Shown in pieces: positions 8,742 to 16,559 of a stretch of 64,000 bases of DNA (position 1 is the first letter of the stretch; each line of letters starts with the position of its first letter). The notes beneath the pieces are model-generated. The model worked only from the letters and a program-made list of their open reading frames with translations. It ran no database searches and was not told where the DNA came from. The translations under genes and the position numbers were made by a program. Origin of the DNA: Chloroflexota bacterium (GTDB lineage Bacteria; Chloroflexota; Anaerolineae; Aggregatilineales; Phototrophicaceae); assembly GCA_009841405.1 (NCBI GenBank), contig VXLV01000124.1, positions 106,292 through 170,291 on the forward strand, written 5' to 3'.

Positions 8742-9757
8742 TCATCGCGTTTCGCTTCGATCTGCGCCGGATCAAGCGAAGCCGGATTCTCCGGTATGGC
8801 GGCGTGCTCAACGAATACCTCGGGCAGTTCAATTCCCTCCACAACCGGGAAGACAAACATATTCAGCGGCAGGTCCGCCTGGAACTCGGCGCTGAGCATG
8901 AAGTCGATAAATTGCTCGGCGCCCGTTTGATTTGCCGCGCCTTTCAGGACGCCGGCGTACTCGATTTGGCGGAAGCACATATTGTCAGCGGTGATAGCGC
9001 CGGTGACCGCGCCCGCCGCGGGATCATCGCTGTATATCACCTCTGCCGGCGGGCTGCTGGCGTAACTGACAACCAGCGGCCGGTCGCCGTCGCCGCGGCT
9101 GCCCACCGTGAATTCGCCGTAGTAGGCGTCGCTCCAGCCGGCGACCACCAGGACGTCGTTGTCAGCCAGCGCCTGCCAGTAATCAAGGTAGCTGTAGTCC
9201 CCCTCGTCGCCGAATTCCGCGATCGTCGCCAGCAGAAACGCCAGACCTGGCGAGGAGGTGGCGGCATTCTCCACGACCAGCAGACCCGCGTATGCCGGCG
9301 CAGTCAGATCGCTCAACGTTTCCGGCAGCGGCAGCTCATGCGTCTCAAAATACGCCAGATCGTAATTGAGACAAACATCGCCGTAATCCACTGGCGTCAC
9401 GCGATGCGTCTCGTCCGGGAGGAATGCCGCGGGCACGTTTGCCAGTTGCGGCGACTGATAAGCCGCGAAGATTCCGGCGTCCAGCGCGCGGCTCAAGAAG
9501 GTATTGTCGACCCCGTACAAGACATCTCCCAATGGATGACTCTTGCTCAGAATCGCCTGATTCACCATCTGCCCGGCATCGCCGGAACGCAGAATCTCGA
9601 CCTTAATGCCGTGGCTCTCTTCAAAGGATTGCAGCACATCTTCCGAAATCGCGAAACTGTCGTGCGTCAAGACAACGACCGTTTCCGCGTCTTCCGAGGT
9701 CGCGGCGCTTGCGCAGAAGAGCCCGACCAGGATCAAAATTAGAATTCGCCAACGCAT
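8705..9757 (-). CDS. thiB: thiamine ABC transporter substrate-binding protein
   Basis: 350 residues with a cleavable signal peptide (about 1-20: MRWRILI, a hydrophobic core, then SAATSEDA). The mature part begins with VVVLTHDSFAISEDVLQSFE, resembling the ThiB opening in which a DSF motif precedes the first helix. It then has GDVLYGVDNTFLSRALDAG, matching the ThiB/AfuA-type 'DVVxGxDN' segment. Binds thiamine species outside the membrane and hands them to the permease. The start has a strong GAGGGAGG site at 9762-9769. First gene after the TPP riboswitch, which is the main support for the substrate. Confidence 0.88.
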   Translation of the reverse strand: MRWRILILILVGLFCASAATSEDAETVVVLTHDSFAISEDVLQSFEESHGIKVEILRSGDAGQMVNQAILSKSHPLGDVLYGVDNTFLSRALDAGIFAAYQSPQLANVPAAFLPDETHRVTPVDYGDVCLNYDLAYFETHELPLPETLSDLTAPAYAGLLVVENAATSSPGLAFLLATIAEFGDEGDYSYLDYWQALADNDVLVVAGWSDAYYGEFTVGSRGDGDRPLVVSYASSPPAEVIYSDDPAAGAVTGAITADNMCFRQIEYAGVLKGAANQTGAEQFIDFMLSAEFQADLPLNMFVFPVVEGIELPEVFVEHAAIPENPASLDPAQIEAKRDEWIQDWAEVMLR

Positions 9758-9818
9758 AACATCCTCCCTCTCGAATTCGGGAACGAGACATTAGGAGCGC
9801 GCTGGCAGCCGGGAAACA

Positions 9819-9850
9819 GCCACCCCCGTCGGGGTGTGTACGGGGGTGGC
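9819..9850 (-). terminator. hairpin between the TPP aptamer and thiB (likely riboswitch expression platform)
   Basis: An 11-bp perfect inverted repeat, GCCACCCCCGT paired with ACGGGGGTGGC, with a 10-base loop, followed on the minus strand by TGTTTCCC. The stem is very stable but the U tract is short, so termination may be weak. Its place just after the TPP aptamer and about 60 bases before thiB fits a transcription-attenuation platform. Confidence 0.65.
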
Positions 9851-9869
9851 CAAATGCAGGGTATTGCAG

Positions 9870-9957
9870 ACATCCCTACGCCAGCATTACCTGGATCAGG
9901 TTGGTGGGTCGGCACGAAAGTCATGCCCTCTCAGCCCACTGCCGCGAGCTCCCCAAG
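9870..9957 (-). promoter_or_regulatory. TPP riboswitch (THI element)
   Basis: The minus strand carries the conserved THI-box parts in order: GGGGAGC (9949-9955), then CTGAGAGGGC, the helix around ACTTTCGT, then ACCTGATCCAGGTAATGC and GGCGTAGGGA ending near 9873. These include the CUGAGA pyrimidine sensor and the pyrophosphate-binding GCGUAGGGA. It precedes thiBPQ on the same strand with a terminator-like hairpin between, so thiamine uptake is probably switched off when TPP is plentiful. Confidence 0.95.
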
Positions 9958-10020
9958 TCACGAAATATGTACTTGCGCGAAATTGTACCTTGCCTGCTCG
10001 CGCCCTGCAACATGCTTGCG

Positions 10021-10821
10021 CTAGGAATGCGCAAAGCCCGCCAGGAATTGTGCAAAACGCCCGGCGCTGCAAGCTTCGGTATACTGCAGAATCGTCTCGC
10101 CATCCAGTCGGTAGAGCGGATAACAGCTCGTGGGGGCGGCGCCGGCTGGCGCTTCGGCTATTAAATCGCAGCCGGGATACGGAATAATGACGCCGTCTTT
10201 ACTGCGCTCCAGTTTGTCAACTATGCGCTCCACCGTCGCGATAACAACATCAGCGACATACACCAGTTCCATGTCGATGCCCAAGTTGTTGTTGAGCAGC
10301 ACATTTCCCAGCCGGTCCCCGGCCAATCCGTGAATCACAGCCACATCGCAGGGGATGGCGGGGAAGGCCAGCAATTCATCGCCGGAGTAGGGATCGATGA
10401 CCGTCAGCACATCTGGCCGCAGTCGCGGCAGGTCTGTGCCCAGCCAGGCCCGCGACGGCATGAAGCCGCTACCCGATATCTGCGCGCGGATGCCCATAAC
10501 CAGGCTGGCTTCAGTTTCCTCGATCACCTGAACGCGCTGCTCCTGGGCGTATTGCGTAAACATCGGCGCGAAGCCAAACGCCTCGAGGCCGAAGTAGGCC
10601 GAGCGCACCGCCTTGACGCAGTCGGCGCCGATGAGCAGGTCCGACTCCAATCCGCCGGTAAAGCTCAGCAAGGTCAGCGCGCGCGGCCGCTCGCTGCGGC
10701 GCAGCAACGCCTTCACAAATCCCAACGGACGCCGGTATAGCGTCATCCCGCCCAGCGCCAGCGTGCAGCCATCCTCAATGGTCGCGGCGGCTTCATCTAT
10801 CGATACGTATCTGCCCGGCAA
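10021..10821 (-). CDS. CoA-transferase family I, subunit A-type protein (GctA/IpdA-like)
   Basis: 266 residues from a TTG at 10821. I chose this start because GGAGG (10830-10834) sits 8 bases upstream; an in-frame TTG at 10842 would add 7 residues but has no such site. The fold is recognisable from the opening SIDEAAATIEDGCTLALGG, where a Gly-rich loop follows the first strand-helix, and from MPSRAWLGTDLP, typical of alpha subunits of glutaconate-type CoA-transferases. EETEASLVMG (about 101-110) lies where IpdA-type ring hydrolases carry their essential Glu. The partner subunit is at 14323-15147 on the same strand, with ctpA, secG and a binding-protein gene inserted on the other strand. Substrate unknown. 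Confidence 0.8.
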   Translation of the reverse strand: MPGRYVSIDEAAATIEDGCTLALGGMTLYRRPLGFVKALLRRSERPRALTLLSFTGGLESDLLIGADCVKAVRSAYFGLEAFGFAPMFTQYAQEQRVQVIEETEASLVMGIRAQISGSGFMPSRAWLGTDLPRLRPDVLTVIDPYSGDELLAFPAIPCDVAVIHGLAGDRLGNVLLNNNLGIDMELVYVADVVIATVERIVDKLERSKDGVIIPYPGCDLIAEAPAGAAPTSCYPLYRLDGETILQYTEACSAGRFAQFLAGFAHS

Positions 10822-10923
10822 CTGAATTTCCTCCGCTGTCAATGGCCGCGGTCGCGCGACGGCGCTTCCCTACGCCAACTCTACGCTACCATTTGCCCGT
10901 TCCGAAGACCAGCCATCTTAGCT

Positions 10924-10929
10924 TATACT
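10924..10929 (+). promoter_or_regulatory. -10 element (TATACT) for the ctpA gene
   Basis: TATACTG lies about 40 bp before the ATG at 10970. The same TATACTG word recurs before several other genes in this window, which suggests it is the local housekeeping -10 consensus. Confidence 0.4.
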
Positions 10930-10969
10930 GACGCATGATGGAAAGCTGAACATTGATTGGAGCAGGCTG

Positions 10970-12157
10970 ATGAAGCGGCTGCAGTCACAATTTGAAAATC
11001 CCAGAGTCTACGGTGCAATGTGTTTGACGATTCTGGCATTCTGCATCGGATTCGCCGCCGGCAATCTGCCCGATATGCAAACCATCGCGCTCAGCGACAC
11101 CGACGAAGCCTTCGAAGCGTTCTGGGACGCCTATTCCGTCATCGAATCCCGCTATGTTGACCAGGTCGAAGTCGAGTCCCTTGTTGATGGCGCGATTGAG
11201 GGCATGGTGAATTCGCTTGAGGATGATCACAGCGGCTACATTCGCCCCGAATTGTACCAGCGCAGCACCGACTTCTCCGGTGAATTCACCGGAATTGGCG
11301 TCTTTACGCGAACCAACCAGGAAACCGGCGCAATCATCGTGACGACGGTGATTCCGGAATCGCCGGCTGAGGCGGTCGGCGTCATGCCGGGCGACGAATT
11401 CTATGAAGTGGACGGCCAGCGCGTCATCGGCATTTCGCAGGCGGAATTGTCGGCCCTGGTGCCGGGCCCGCGCGGCACCACCGTTACGATCACATTCAGG
11501 CGCGACGGGGAACTCATTACCTATGAGATCGTGCGCGACACCTTTCCACTGCCGAATGTGTCGTTTGAAATTGTCGGCGACAATATCGCCCATATTTCGA
11601 TGATTGACTTCAATGATCTGTCTCGCAAGCAATTGGATGACGCGCTGGCGGCCGTCGACATCGACAACACACAGGGCCTCATCTTTGATATCCGCGATAA
11701 TCCCGGCGGCACGCTGGCAAGCGCCATTGAGATCGGCAGCGCATTTATCGAAGACGGTGTCCTGCTTCGGCAAGTCGCCCGCGACCAAAGCGAAGAGGTC
11801 ACGCGTACCAGCGGCGGATATGTCGAGATTGACGTGCCGATAGTCGTCCTGGTTGATGAAACCAGCGCAAGCGCATCGGAAGTCATCGCCGGCGCCATGC
11901 AGGATTATGGAGTCGCCACCATTCTGGGCGAGACCACCTTCGGCAAAGGCACCGTTCAAAATATCCCGTCTCTGTCCAACGGCGGCGGACTCAGAATCAC
12001 CGTGCGCCGCTGGCTGACCCCTAACGGACACTGGATTCACGAGCAAGGCATCACGCCGGATATCATCGTTGAATGGAATCCGGAATCCGAAAAAGACGAA
12101 GCGGACGACATTCAGTTGCAGGCGGCGATCGAGTACCTCGAATCGCTGCGCGACTAA
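10970..12157 (+). CDS. ctpA: S41 family C-terminal processing protease
   Basis: 395 residues. An N-terminal membrane anchor or signal (about 16-32), a helical region, a PDZ domain (about 92-185, with GEFTGIGVF and SPAEAVGVMPGDEFYEVDGQ), then the S41 tail-specific protease core. The catalytic serine is in DETSASASEV (about residue 302) and the catalytic lysine in TFGKGTVQ (about 326), spaced as in CtpA/Prc. LIFDIRDNPGG is the conserved substrate-cleft strand. Should cleave C-terminal tails of exported proteins outside the membrane. ATG preceded by GGAGCAGGCTG. Single gene divergent from the CoA-transferase subunit; secG follows 121 bp later. Confidence 0.95.
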   Translation: MKRLQSQFENPRVYGAMCLTILAFCIGFAAGNLPDMQTIALSDTDEAFEAFWDAYSVIESRYVDQVEVESLVDGAIEGMVNSLEDDHSGYIRPELYQRSTDFSGEFTGIGVFTRTNQETGAIIVTTVIPESPAEAVGVMPGDEFYEVDGQRVIGISQAELSALVPGPRGTTVTITFRRDGELITYEIVRDTFPLPNVSFEIVGDNIAHISMIDFNDLSRKQLDDALAAVDIDNTQGLIFDIRDNPGGTLASAIEIGSAFIEDGVLLRQVARDQSEEVTRTSGGYVEIDVPIVVLVDETSASASEVIAGAMQDYGVATILGETTFGKGTVQNIPSLSNGGGLRITVRRWLTPNGHWIHEQGITPDIIVEWNPESEKDEADDIQLQAAIEYLESLRD

Positions 12158-12231
12158 GGCGCGCTTCTGCCGTATACGGTTTAACGTCCTGGCGTGTCCC
12201 GCTCGCGCTATTCAAAATCGCCAGCTTATGC

Positions 12232-12237
12232 TATAGT
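12232..12237 (+). promoter_or_regulatory. -10-like element before secG
   Basis: TATAGTG about 42 bp ahead of the secG ATG, similar to the TATACTG word before other genes. No clear -35. Confidence 0.25.
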
Positions 12238-12278
12238 GCTACTGTTACGATATCGAAGTTCCGCAGGGAGTCCCGCAG

Positions 12279-12506
12279 ATGGGCGCAGTTTTGCAAGTCT
12301 CGTCGATTGTAATATCGGTCGTGCTGATTGTCCTGATTCTGCTGCAGGTCAAAGGCGGCGCGCTGGGCAGCTTGCTAGGTGGCGATGCCGGCGGCGGAAT
12401 CGCGCGAACGCGGCGCGGCCTGGAAAAGACGCTCTTTCGCATCACCATTTTCTTGTCGATCGCCTTCCTGGGCATTGCGCTGTTTGCGGTGTCAACGCCC
12501 GGATAA
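12279..12506 (+). CDS. secG: preprotein translocase subunit SecG
   Basis: 75 residues with two membrane helices (about 4-24 and 51-71) separated by the conserved cytoplasmic loop VKGGALGSLLGGDAGGGIA, the hallmark Gly-rich SecG loop. Length fits the family. Third component of the SecYEG channel. The ATG follows a GCAGGGAGTCCC stretch that can act as ribosome binding site. Another Sec component gene cluster (yajC-secD-secF) is 8 kb upstream. Confidence 0.95.
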   Translation: MGAVLQVSSIVISVVLIVLILLQVKGGALGSLLGGDAGGGIARTRRGLEKTLFRITIFLSIAFLGIALFAVSTPG

Positions 12507-12601
12507 ATGCCCGTCGCCATTGGCGCAATTCACAGATGAAGGGCGACTGCCCGCCGGTTTGTGGCCATCGCGGAAGACGCGCGGCAATTGAGAGGCGGTA
12601 A

Positions 12602-14326
12602 ATGTTCCGCGGCTTTCGCTGGCAACTGGCAACGCTGCTGTTTGCGCTCTTGGCCTGCGCGGCCGCTGCTGTCTTTCGCGTAAGCCGCCTGCCAACACCG
12701 CCAGCCACAGCGACCGCCCCGCCGCAGACTATTGCCCCAGTTGCAAGCGAATCCCCGACGCCAATGCCGTCCACGCTGCCTGCAGCGGACGCCCGCCTGC
12801 CATCGCCAAGCGCCACATCCGCCCCCTTCAGCGAGGGGCTGATCGGCAATGTGCGCCGGATCAATCCCTTGTTCGCGCATCTGAACACGCCCGATCGCGA
12901 TCTTGCCGGCCTGATCTTTGAAGGGCTCTTCGCCATCAACGACTATGGCGAAGTCGTGCCGCGCCTCGCCGCGGAACTGGTGATATCCAGCGACGGGCTG
13001 GAATACGTCGTCAGGCTCCGCGACAACATCAAGTGGCAGGACGGCGTGCCCTTCAGCGCGGATGACGTGGTCTACACGCTGTCCTTGCTCAGCGCTGCCG
13101 ACTACGCCGAGTATTCCGACACGGCCGCATTTTGGCGGACGGTGGAAACGCAGCGACTGAGCGCTGATCTCGTGCGCTTTCGCCTGGCGCAGCCATTCAG
13201 CAGTTTCCCGCTGCTGCTGACCATCGGCCTCCTGCCTGAACACGCGCTGCGCGGCACGACGGTGCGCGCGCTCGCCAGCCATCCCTTCAATCTCTCGCCA
13301 ATCGGGACTGGTCCCTACCAGCTCGCCGCCTTGCGCGCCGATGCGGACGGCCGCATATTCGCGGCGCGCTTACAGCGGTCACCGACCCACCGGGAGCGGC
13401 CGGAAGCGCAGACCGGCTACCAATTCCGCGATCTGATCTTTCGCTTTTACGCCAGCGAGTCCGCGGCCATCGCCGCATACGAGTCGCTCGCAATCGACGC
13501 CATCGCGCTCGAAGATCCGCCGGCGCCCTTGCTCTCGCTGCCGCAGAGCCGACACTTCCGCCAGGCGCTGCCGCAGCTGGGCGTCTTAATTTTCAATTGG
13601 AAGGACACGCCCTTTGGGGAGCGGCGCGCGCGGCAAGCGCTGGCGCTCAGCCTGGACCTGCCTGGCCTGGCGCAACGGCATTTCGGCGCGGCGGCGGTAC
13701 ATGCGGACAGCCCCTACATTTTGGGATCGTCCGTCTATCAGCCCAATTTCTTCTGGCATACATTCGACGTAGATGAAGCGCGGACACTTCTCGCGTCAGC
13801 CGAGCTCGCTCCCGCGCCAGACGACGCCGACGGGCCCGACTTGTATCGCCTGCTCGTTGAGAATTCCGCGCGCTTGCGTGGATTGGCGGAGGATATTGCC
13901 GGCAATTGGCGCCCACTCGGATTCGACTTTGAAGTCGTAGCGGTCGACGCCTTTACGCTGGGCAGACGCCTCGAATCGGGTGACTTTGACGCGGCCATAA
14001 TTTCTCAAAACATCGGCGCCGACCGTGACCTATTTCGCTTTTGGCGCCCGGACCAACCTGGCAACTTTGGCGCAGCCTCCCATAATGAAATCGCCGAGCT
14101 CATCGAGATCGCCCGCGCTGAAGTTTATGGCGGGCGCCGCGCGCTGATCCACCGGCGAATTCAGGAAGCCTTTGCCGAACAGGCCCTGGCCATCCCGCTC
14201 TATTACCCGCTTTTCACTTATGTCGTTCGCGACCGCATTGAAGGCGTAAAGCTGGGATCTTTGTCGACGCCAGCCGACCGCTTCCGCGGGCTACAGCACT
14301 GGCGGCCGGTTGCCTTGACCGGCTAG
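12602..14326 (+). CDS. extracellular solute-binding protein, family 5 (peptide/nickel type)
   Basis: 574 residues. N-terminal membrane segment (about 7-24), then a Pro/Ala/Ser/Thr-rich linker to about residue 75, then a family-5 binding domain. The domain opens with IGNVRRINPLFAHLNTPDRDL and LIFEGLF, contains the characteristic LRDNIKWQDGVPFSADDVVYT (lines up with 'W.DG.PfTA.DV'), and ends in IPLYYP followed by an FRGLQHW tail. Such proteins usually deliver oligopeptides, nickel or glycosides to an ABC permease. No permease or ATPase gene is adjacent, so it is an orphan here. AGAGGCGG lies 4 bases before the ATG. Its TAG stop shares CTAG with the stop of the convergent gene. Confidence 0.85.
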   Translation: MFRGFRWQLATLLFALLACAAAAVFRVSRLPTPPATATAPPQTIAPVASESPTPMPSTLPAADARLPSPSATSAPFSEGLIGNVRRINPLFAHLNTPDRDLAGLIFEGLFAINDYGEVVPRLAAELVISSDGLEYVVRLRDNIKWQDGVPFSADDVVYTLSLLSAADYAEYSDTAAFWRTVETQRLSADLVRFRLAQPFSSFPLLLTIGLLPEHALRGTTVRALASHPFNLSPIGTGPYQLAALRADADGRIFAARLQRSPTHRERPEAQTGYQFRDLIFRFYASESAAIAAYESLAIDAIALEDPPAPLLSLPQSRHFRQALPQLGVLIFNWKDTPFGERRARQALALSLDLPGLAQRHFGAAAVHADSPYILGSSVYQPNFFWHTFDVDEARTLLASAELAPAPDDADGPDLYRLLVENSARLRGLAEDIAGNWRPLGFDFEVVAVDAFTLGRRLESGDFDAAIISQNIGADRDLFRFWRPDQPGNFGAASHNEIAELIEIARAEVYGGRRALIHRRIQEAFAEQALAIPLYYPLFTYVVRDRIEGVKLGSLSTPADRFRGLQHWRPVALTG

Positions 14327-15147
14327 GTCAACTTCTCCTGCTGCAATATCTCACGAAGCAGAGCCTTGCGCGCCGCGCCGCCGAGGGTCTCCAGCTTGCG
14401 CGTTCCGAGCGGGTCGATGTCGTTACGCAATAGGCGCAGATCTTCCGGCTCTGGCGGGCGCGTCTCAGCCAAGTCTGGCGCAGTCTCTAGCGCGAAGCCT
14501 GTCTTTCGCTGCACGCGCTCGACGCTGACGCCCGGATGCAAGCTGACCAGCCGCATCCGCCCGCCTAGCCAATCGAATTGGCCCAGGTCGGAAATCAGAT
14601 AGCGTGGCCCCCCGCCCCGCTTCCGCTGCGGCGAATGACCCATGCCGCTGACAAAATCGATCTTCTCGGCGAATGTCACGCGCGAGTGGCGCGGTACATA
14701 CAGATAGCTGTGATCGTATTGCGGCGTGACGTCCGGGATGCCGCCGCTGCCCGGCAAGCGCATCCGCGGCCTGTGATAGTCCTTGCCGAAGGCGATATTA
14801 TTCATGTTGCCCTGCGCATCGACTTGCGCCGGGCGGAAGAATTCCTTGGGCTGAAACTTGGGCAGAATCTCGGCGGCGCCGGCGGCGAATCCCAAATGGA
14901 TCAGGCCCTTGCCCACCCAGAGATCTTCGATGCCGGCAATGCCCAACTGGCCCCAATCCTGCACCAGCGCCTGACCGATAGCCGATGTGAAGCGCGCACA
15001 CGGCGCATAGCGAATCTTGCCCAGGATCAAGCCCGCCGATACCAGCGGCGTGTTGATGCCCTGCGCCCAGACATCGCCGTCCCGCACCTGTCGGGAGATG
15101 CAAACGCAAATCAATTCGTCAACGGAATAATCGACGCCGGCTGACAA
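14323..15147 (-). CDS. CoA-transferase family I, subunit B-type protein (GctB/IpdB-like)
   Basis: 274 residues from a TTG start 5 bases after the tyrS stop; no ATG is near. The opening DELICVCISRQVRDGDVWAQG and NTPLVSAGLILGKIRYAP match beta subunits of glutaconate-type CoA-transferases, and FVSGMGH, PRYLISDLGQFD and VSLHPGVSVERVQRKTGF match the later conserved parts. True transferases carry a catalytic Glu in a [YF]E[SN]G-type motif after the second helix; the matching stretch here is RFTSAIGQ, with Thr in place of Glu. That is what is reported for IpdB-type ring-opening hydrolases, so hydrolysis rather than CoA transfer is possible. Likely partner: 10021-10821. Cotranscribed with tyrS. Confidence 0.8.
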   Translation of the reverse strand: MSAGVDYSVDELICVCISRQVRDGDVWAQGINTPLVSAGLILGKIRYAPCARFTSAIGQALVQDWGQLGIAGIEDLWVGKGLIHLGFAAGAAEILPKFQPKEFFRPAQVDAQGNMNNIAFGKDYHRPRMRLPGSGGIPDVTPQYDHSYLYVPRHSRVTFAEKIDFVSGMGHSPQRKRGGGPRYLISDLGQFDWLGGRMRLVSLHPGVSVERVQRKTGFALETAPDLAETRPPEPEDLRLLRNDIDPLGTRKLETLGGAARKALLREILQQEKLT

Positions 15148-15151
15148 GGCG

Positions 15152-16423
15152 CTACTCGGCCCCGCTCTTGGCCTTTACCAATCGCACAAACTGCCGCTTG
15201 CCCACTTGCAGCACCGCCGGCAGCGTCTCCGGCGCAACAGTGGCTTGCAGGCTGTCCACCTTTTCTTCGTTGAGGCGGACGCCGTTCTGCTGTATCAGCC
15301 GCCGGGCTTCGCCGCGACTGCCGACCATCTTCAGCCGCACCAGGATATCGCGGATTTCTTCGTCAGCCTGAACCACCGCTTCGTCGATATCAGCCGGAAT
15401 CCCGCGGCCGCCGCGAAAGACTTCATCCCAGCGCAGTTGCGCGGCGTCGGCGTCATCCCGGCTATGGAAGATGCCGACGATTTCGCGCGCCAGACGCATC
15501 TTTGTTTCGTTCGGATGCAATTCGCCCGCGGCCAGTCTGGCTTCCAGCGAGTCAACCTGCGCCGGCGTCCAGCCAAGAATCAGCTTGTAGAAGACGCCCA
15601 TCGCCTTGTCGGGCAGGCTCATCACCTTGCCGAACATATCCCAGGGCTCGGACAGCAGCGGGATATGATTGCCCAGGCTTTTCGACATCTTTATATCGCC
15701 ATCGGTGCCAGGCAGACTTTCGCCCATGATGATCGCGATCTGCGGCTTCTGCCCCAGCCCCGACTGCAATTTGCGGCCCGCCACCAAAATGTTGAACAGC
15801 TGATCCTGCCCGCCGACCTGCACATCCGCTTCCTGCGCCACCGCGTCATAGGCCTGCATCAGCGCGTAGAAGAATTCATGCAAATAAATCGCCTTGCCCT
15901 CGTCGATGCGCTTGGCGAAGTTCTCTCGAACCATGAACTGCTGCACGGTAAAGTGGCTCGCCAGCCGGATAATGTCGGCGAAATCCAGCGGCGCCAGCCA
16001 TTCGTCGTTGCGCCGCACGCGGGTGCGCTTTTCGTCGAGTATCTTGAAGGCCTGCTCGGCGTAGGTGCGGGCATTGTCTTCCACATTGCGCATGGTCAGC
16101 TGATCGCGAGCGCTGTCTTTGTCGGACGGGTCGCCAATCATGCTCGTGAACGTGCCCACCAGGAAGGTGACATCGTGGCCGAAGTCCTGGAATTGCCGCA
16201 GCTTGCGCATAGTAATTGTATGCCCCAAATGCAAGTCGGACGTGCGCGGGTCATAGCCGCAGTAGACGCGCAGCGGCCGCCCTTCCCGCTCGCATTCCTG
16301 CAAGCGCGCGCGCAGGTCTTTGGCCATATTCGTCCGCGTCTCGGCATCGCCGTAAGCCGTGCCAGACATCAACACTTCGACTTGTTCGTCAATCGTCGCC
16401 ATCATGCTTTCCTGTTGGGTCAT
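15152..16423 (-). CDS. tyrS: tyrosyl-tRNA synthetase
   Basis: 423 residues. Class I synthetase: YCGYDPRTSDLHLGH with the HIGH-type motif HLGH at 65-68, the KMSKS loop as IKMSKSLGN (about 244-252), and a C-terminal S4 RNA-binding domain (about 350-420, SRGEARRLIQQNGVRLNEEKV). TSDLHLGH and VGGQDQLFN place it with the TyrRS group common in Chloroflexota and other phyla with a tyrZ-like enzyme. Start taken at the most upstream ATG; later ATGs at residues 7 and 8 are possible. Divergent from alaS. No T-box leader is seen in the short 5' region. Confidence 0.95.
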   Translation of the reverse strand: MTQQESMMATIDEQVEVLMSGTAYGDAETRTNMAKDLRARLQECEREGRPLRVYCGYDPRTSDLHLGHTITMRKLRQFQDFGHDVTFLVGTFTSMIGDPSDKDSARDQLTMRNVEDNARTYAEQAFKILDEKRTRVRRNDEWLAPLDFADIIRLASHFTVQQFMVRENFAKRIDEGKAIYLHEFFYALMQAYDAVAQEADVQVGGQDQLFNILVAGRKLQSGLGQKPQIAIIMGESLPGTDGDIKMSKSLGNHIPLLSEPWDMFGKVMSLPDKAMGVFYKLILGWTPAQVDSLEARLAAGELHPNETKMRLAREIVGIFHSRDDADAAQLRWDEVFRGGRGIPADIDEAVVQADEEIRDILVRLKMVGSRGEARRLIQQNGVRLNEEKVDSLQATVAPETLPAVLQVGKRQFVRLVKAKSGAE

Positions 16424-16441
16424 GCCTTTTGTCAGGTCGCC

Positions 16442-16447
16442 AGTATA
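16442..16447 (-). promoter_or_regulatory. -10 element (TATACT) for tyrS
   Basis: TATACTG on the minus strand, 19-24 bp before the tyrS ATG, giving a very short leader. Matches the TATACTG word found before other genes here. Confidence 0.4.
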
Positions 16448-16487
16448 CCATAAGCATACGCCCCTATTCAGGCGTCATTGCGCTAGC

Positions 16488-16493
16488 TATAAT
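16488..16493 (+). promoter_or_regulatory. -10 element (TATAAT) for alaS
   Basis: Perfect TATAAT about 67 bp before the alaS ATG in the tyrS-alaS divergent gap. The -35 position is poor (TATTCA at 16465). Confidence 0.4.
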
Positions 16494-16559
16494 TTTCGCT
16501 GATCCGCGCACGTTCGCGCGACGCCTTCGATCGATATTTGTCCGGAGCATGACAAGCCC

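Noticed and set aside
9819..9850. Ordinary terminator of the gene at 10021
   Set aside because: It lies after a complete TPP aptamer and just ahead of thiB, so a riboswitch platform explains it better.
12602..14326. Complete oligopeptide ABC importer operon
   Set aside because: Only the binding protein is present; the neighbours are secG and a CoA-transferase subunit.
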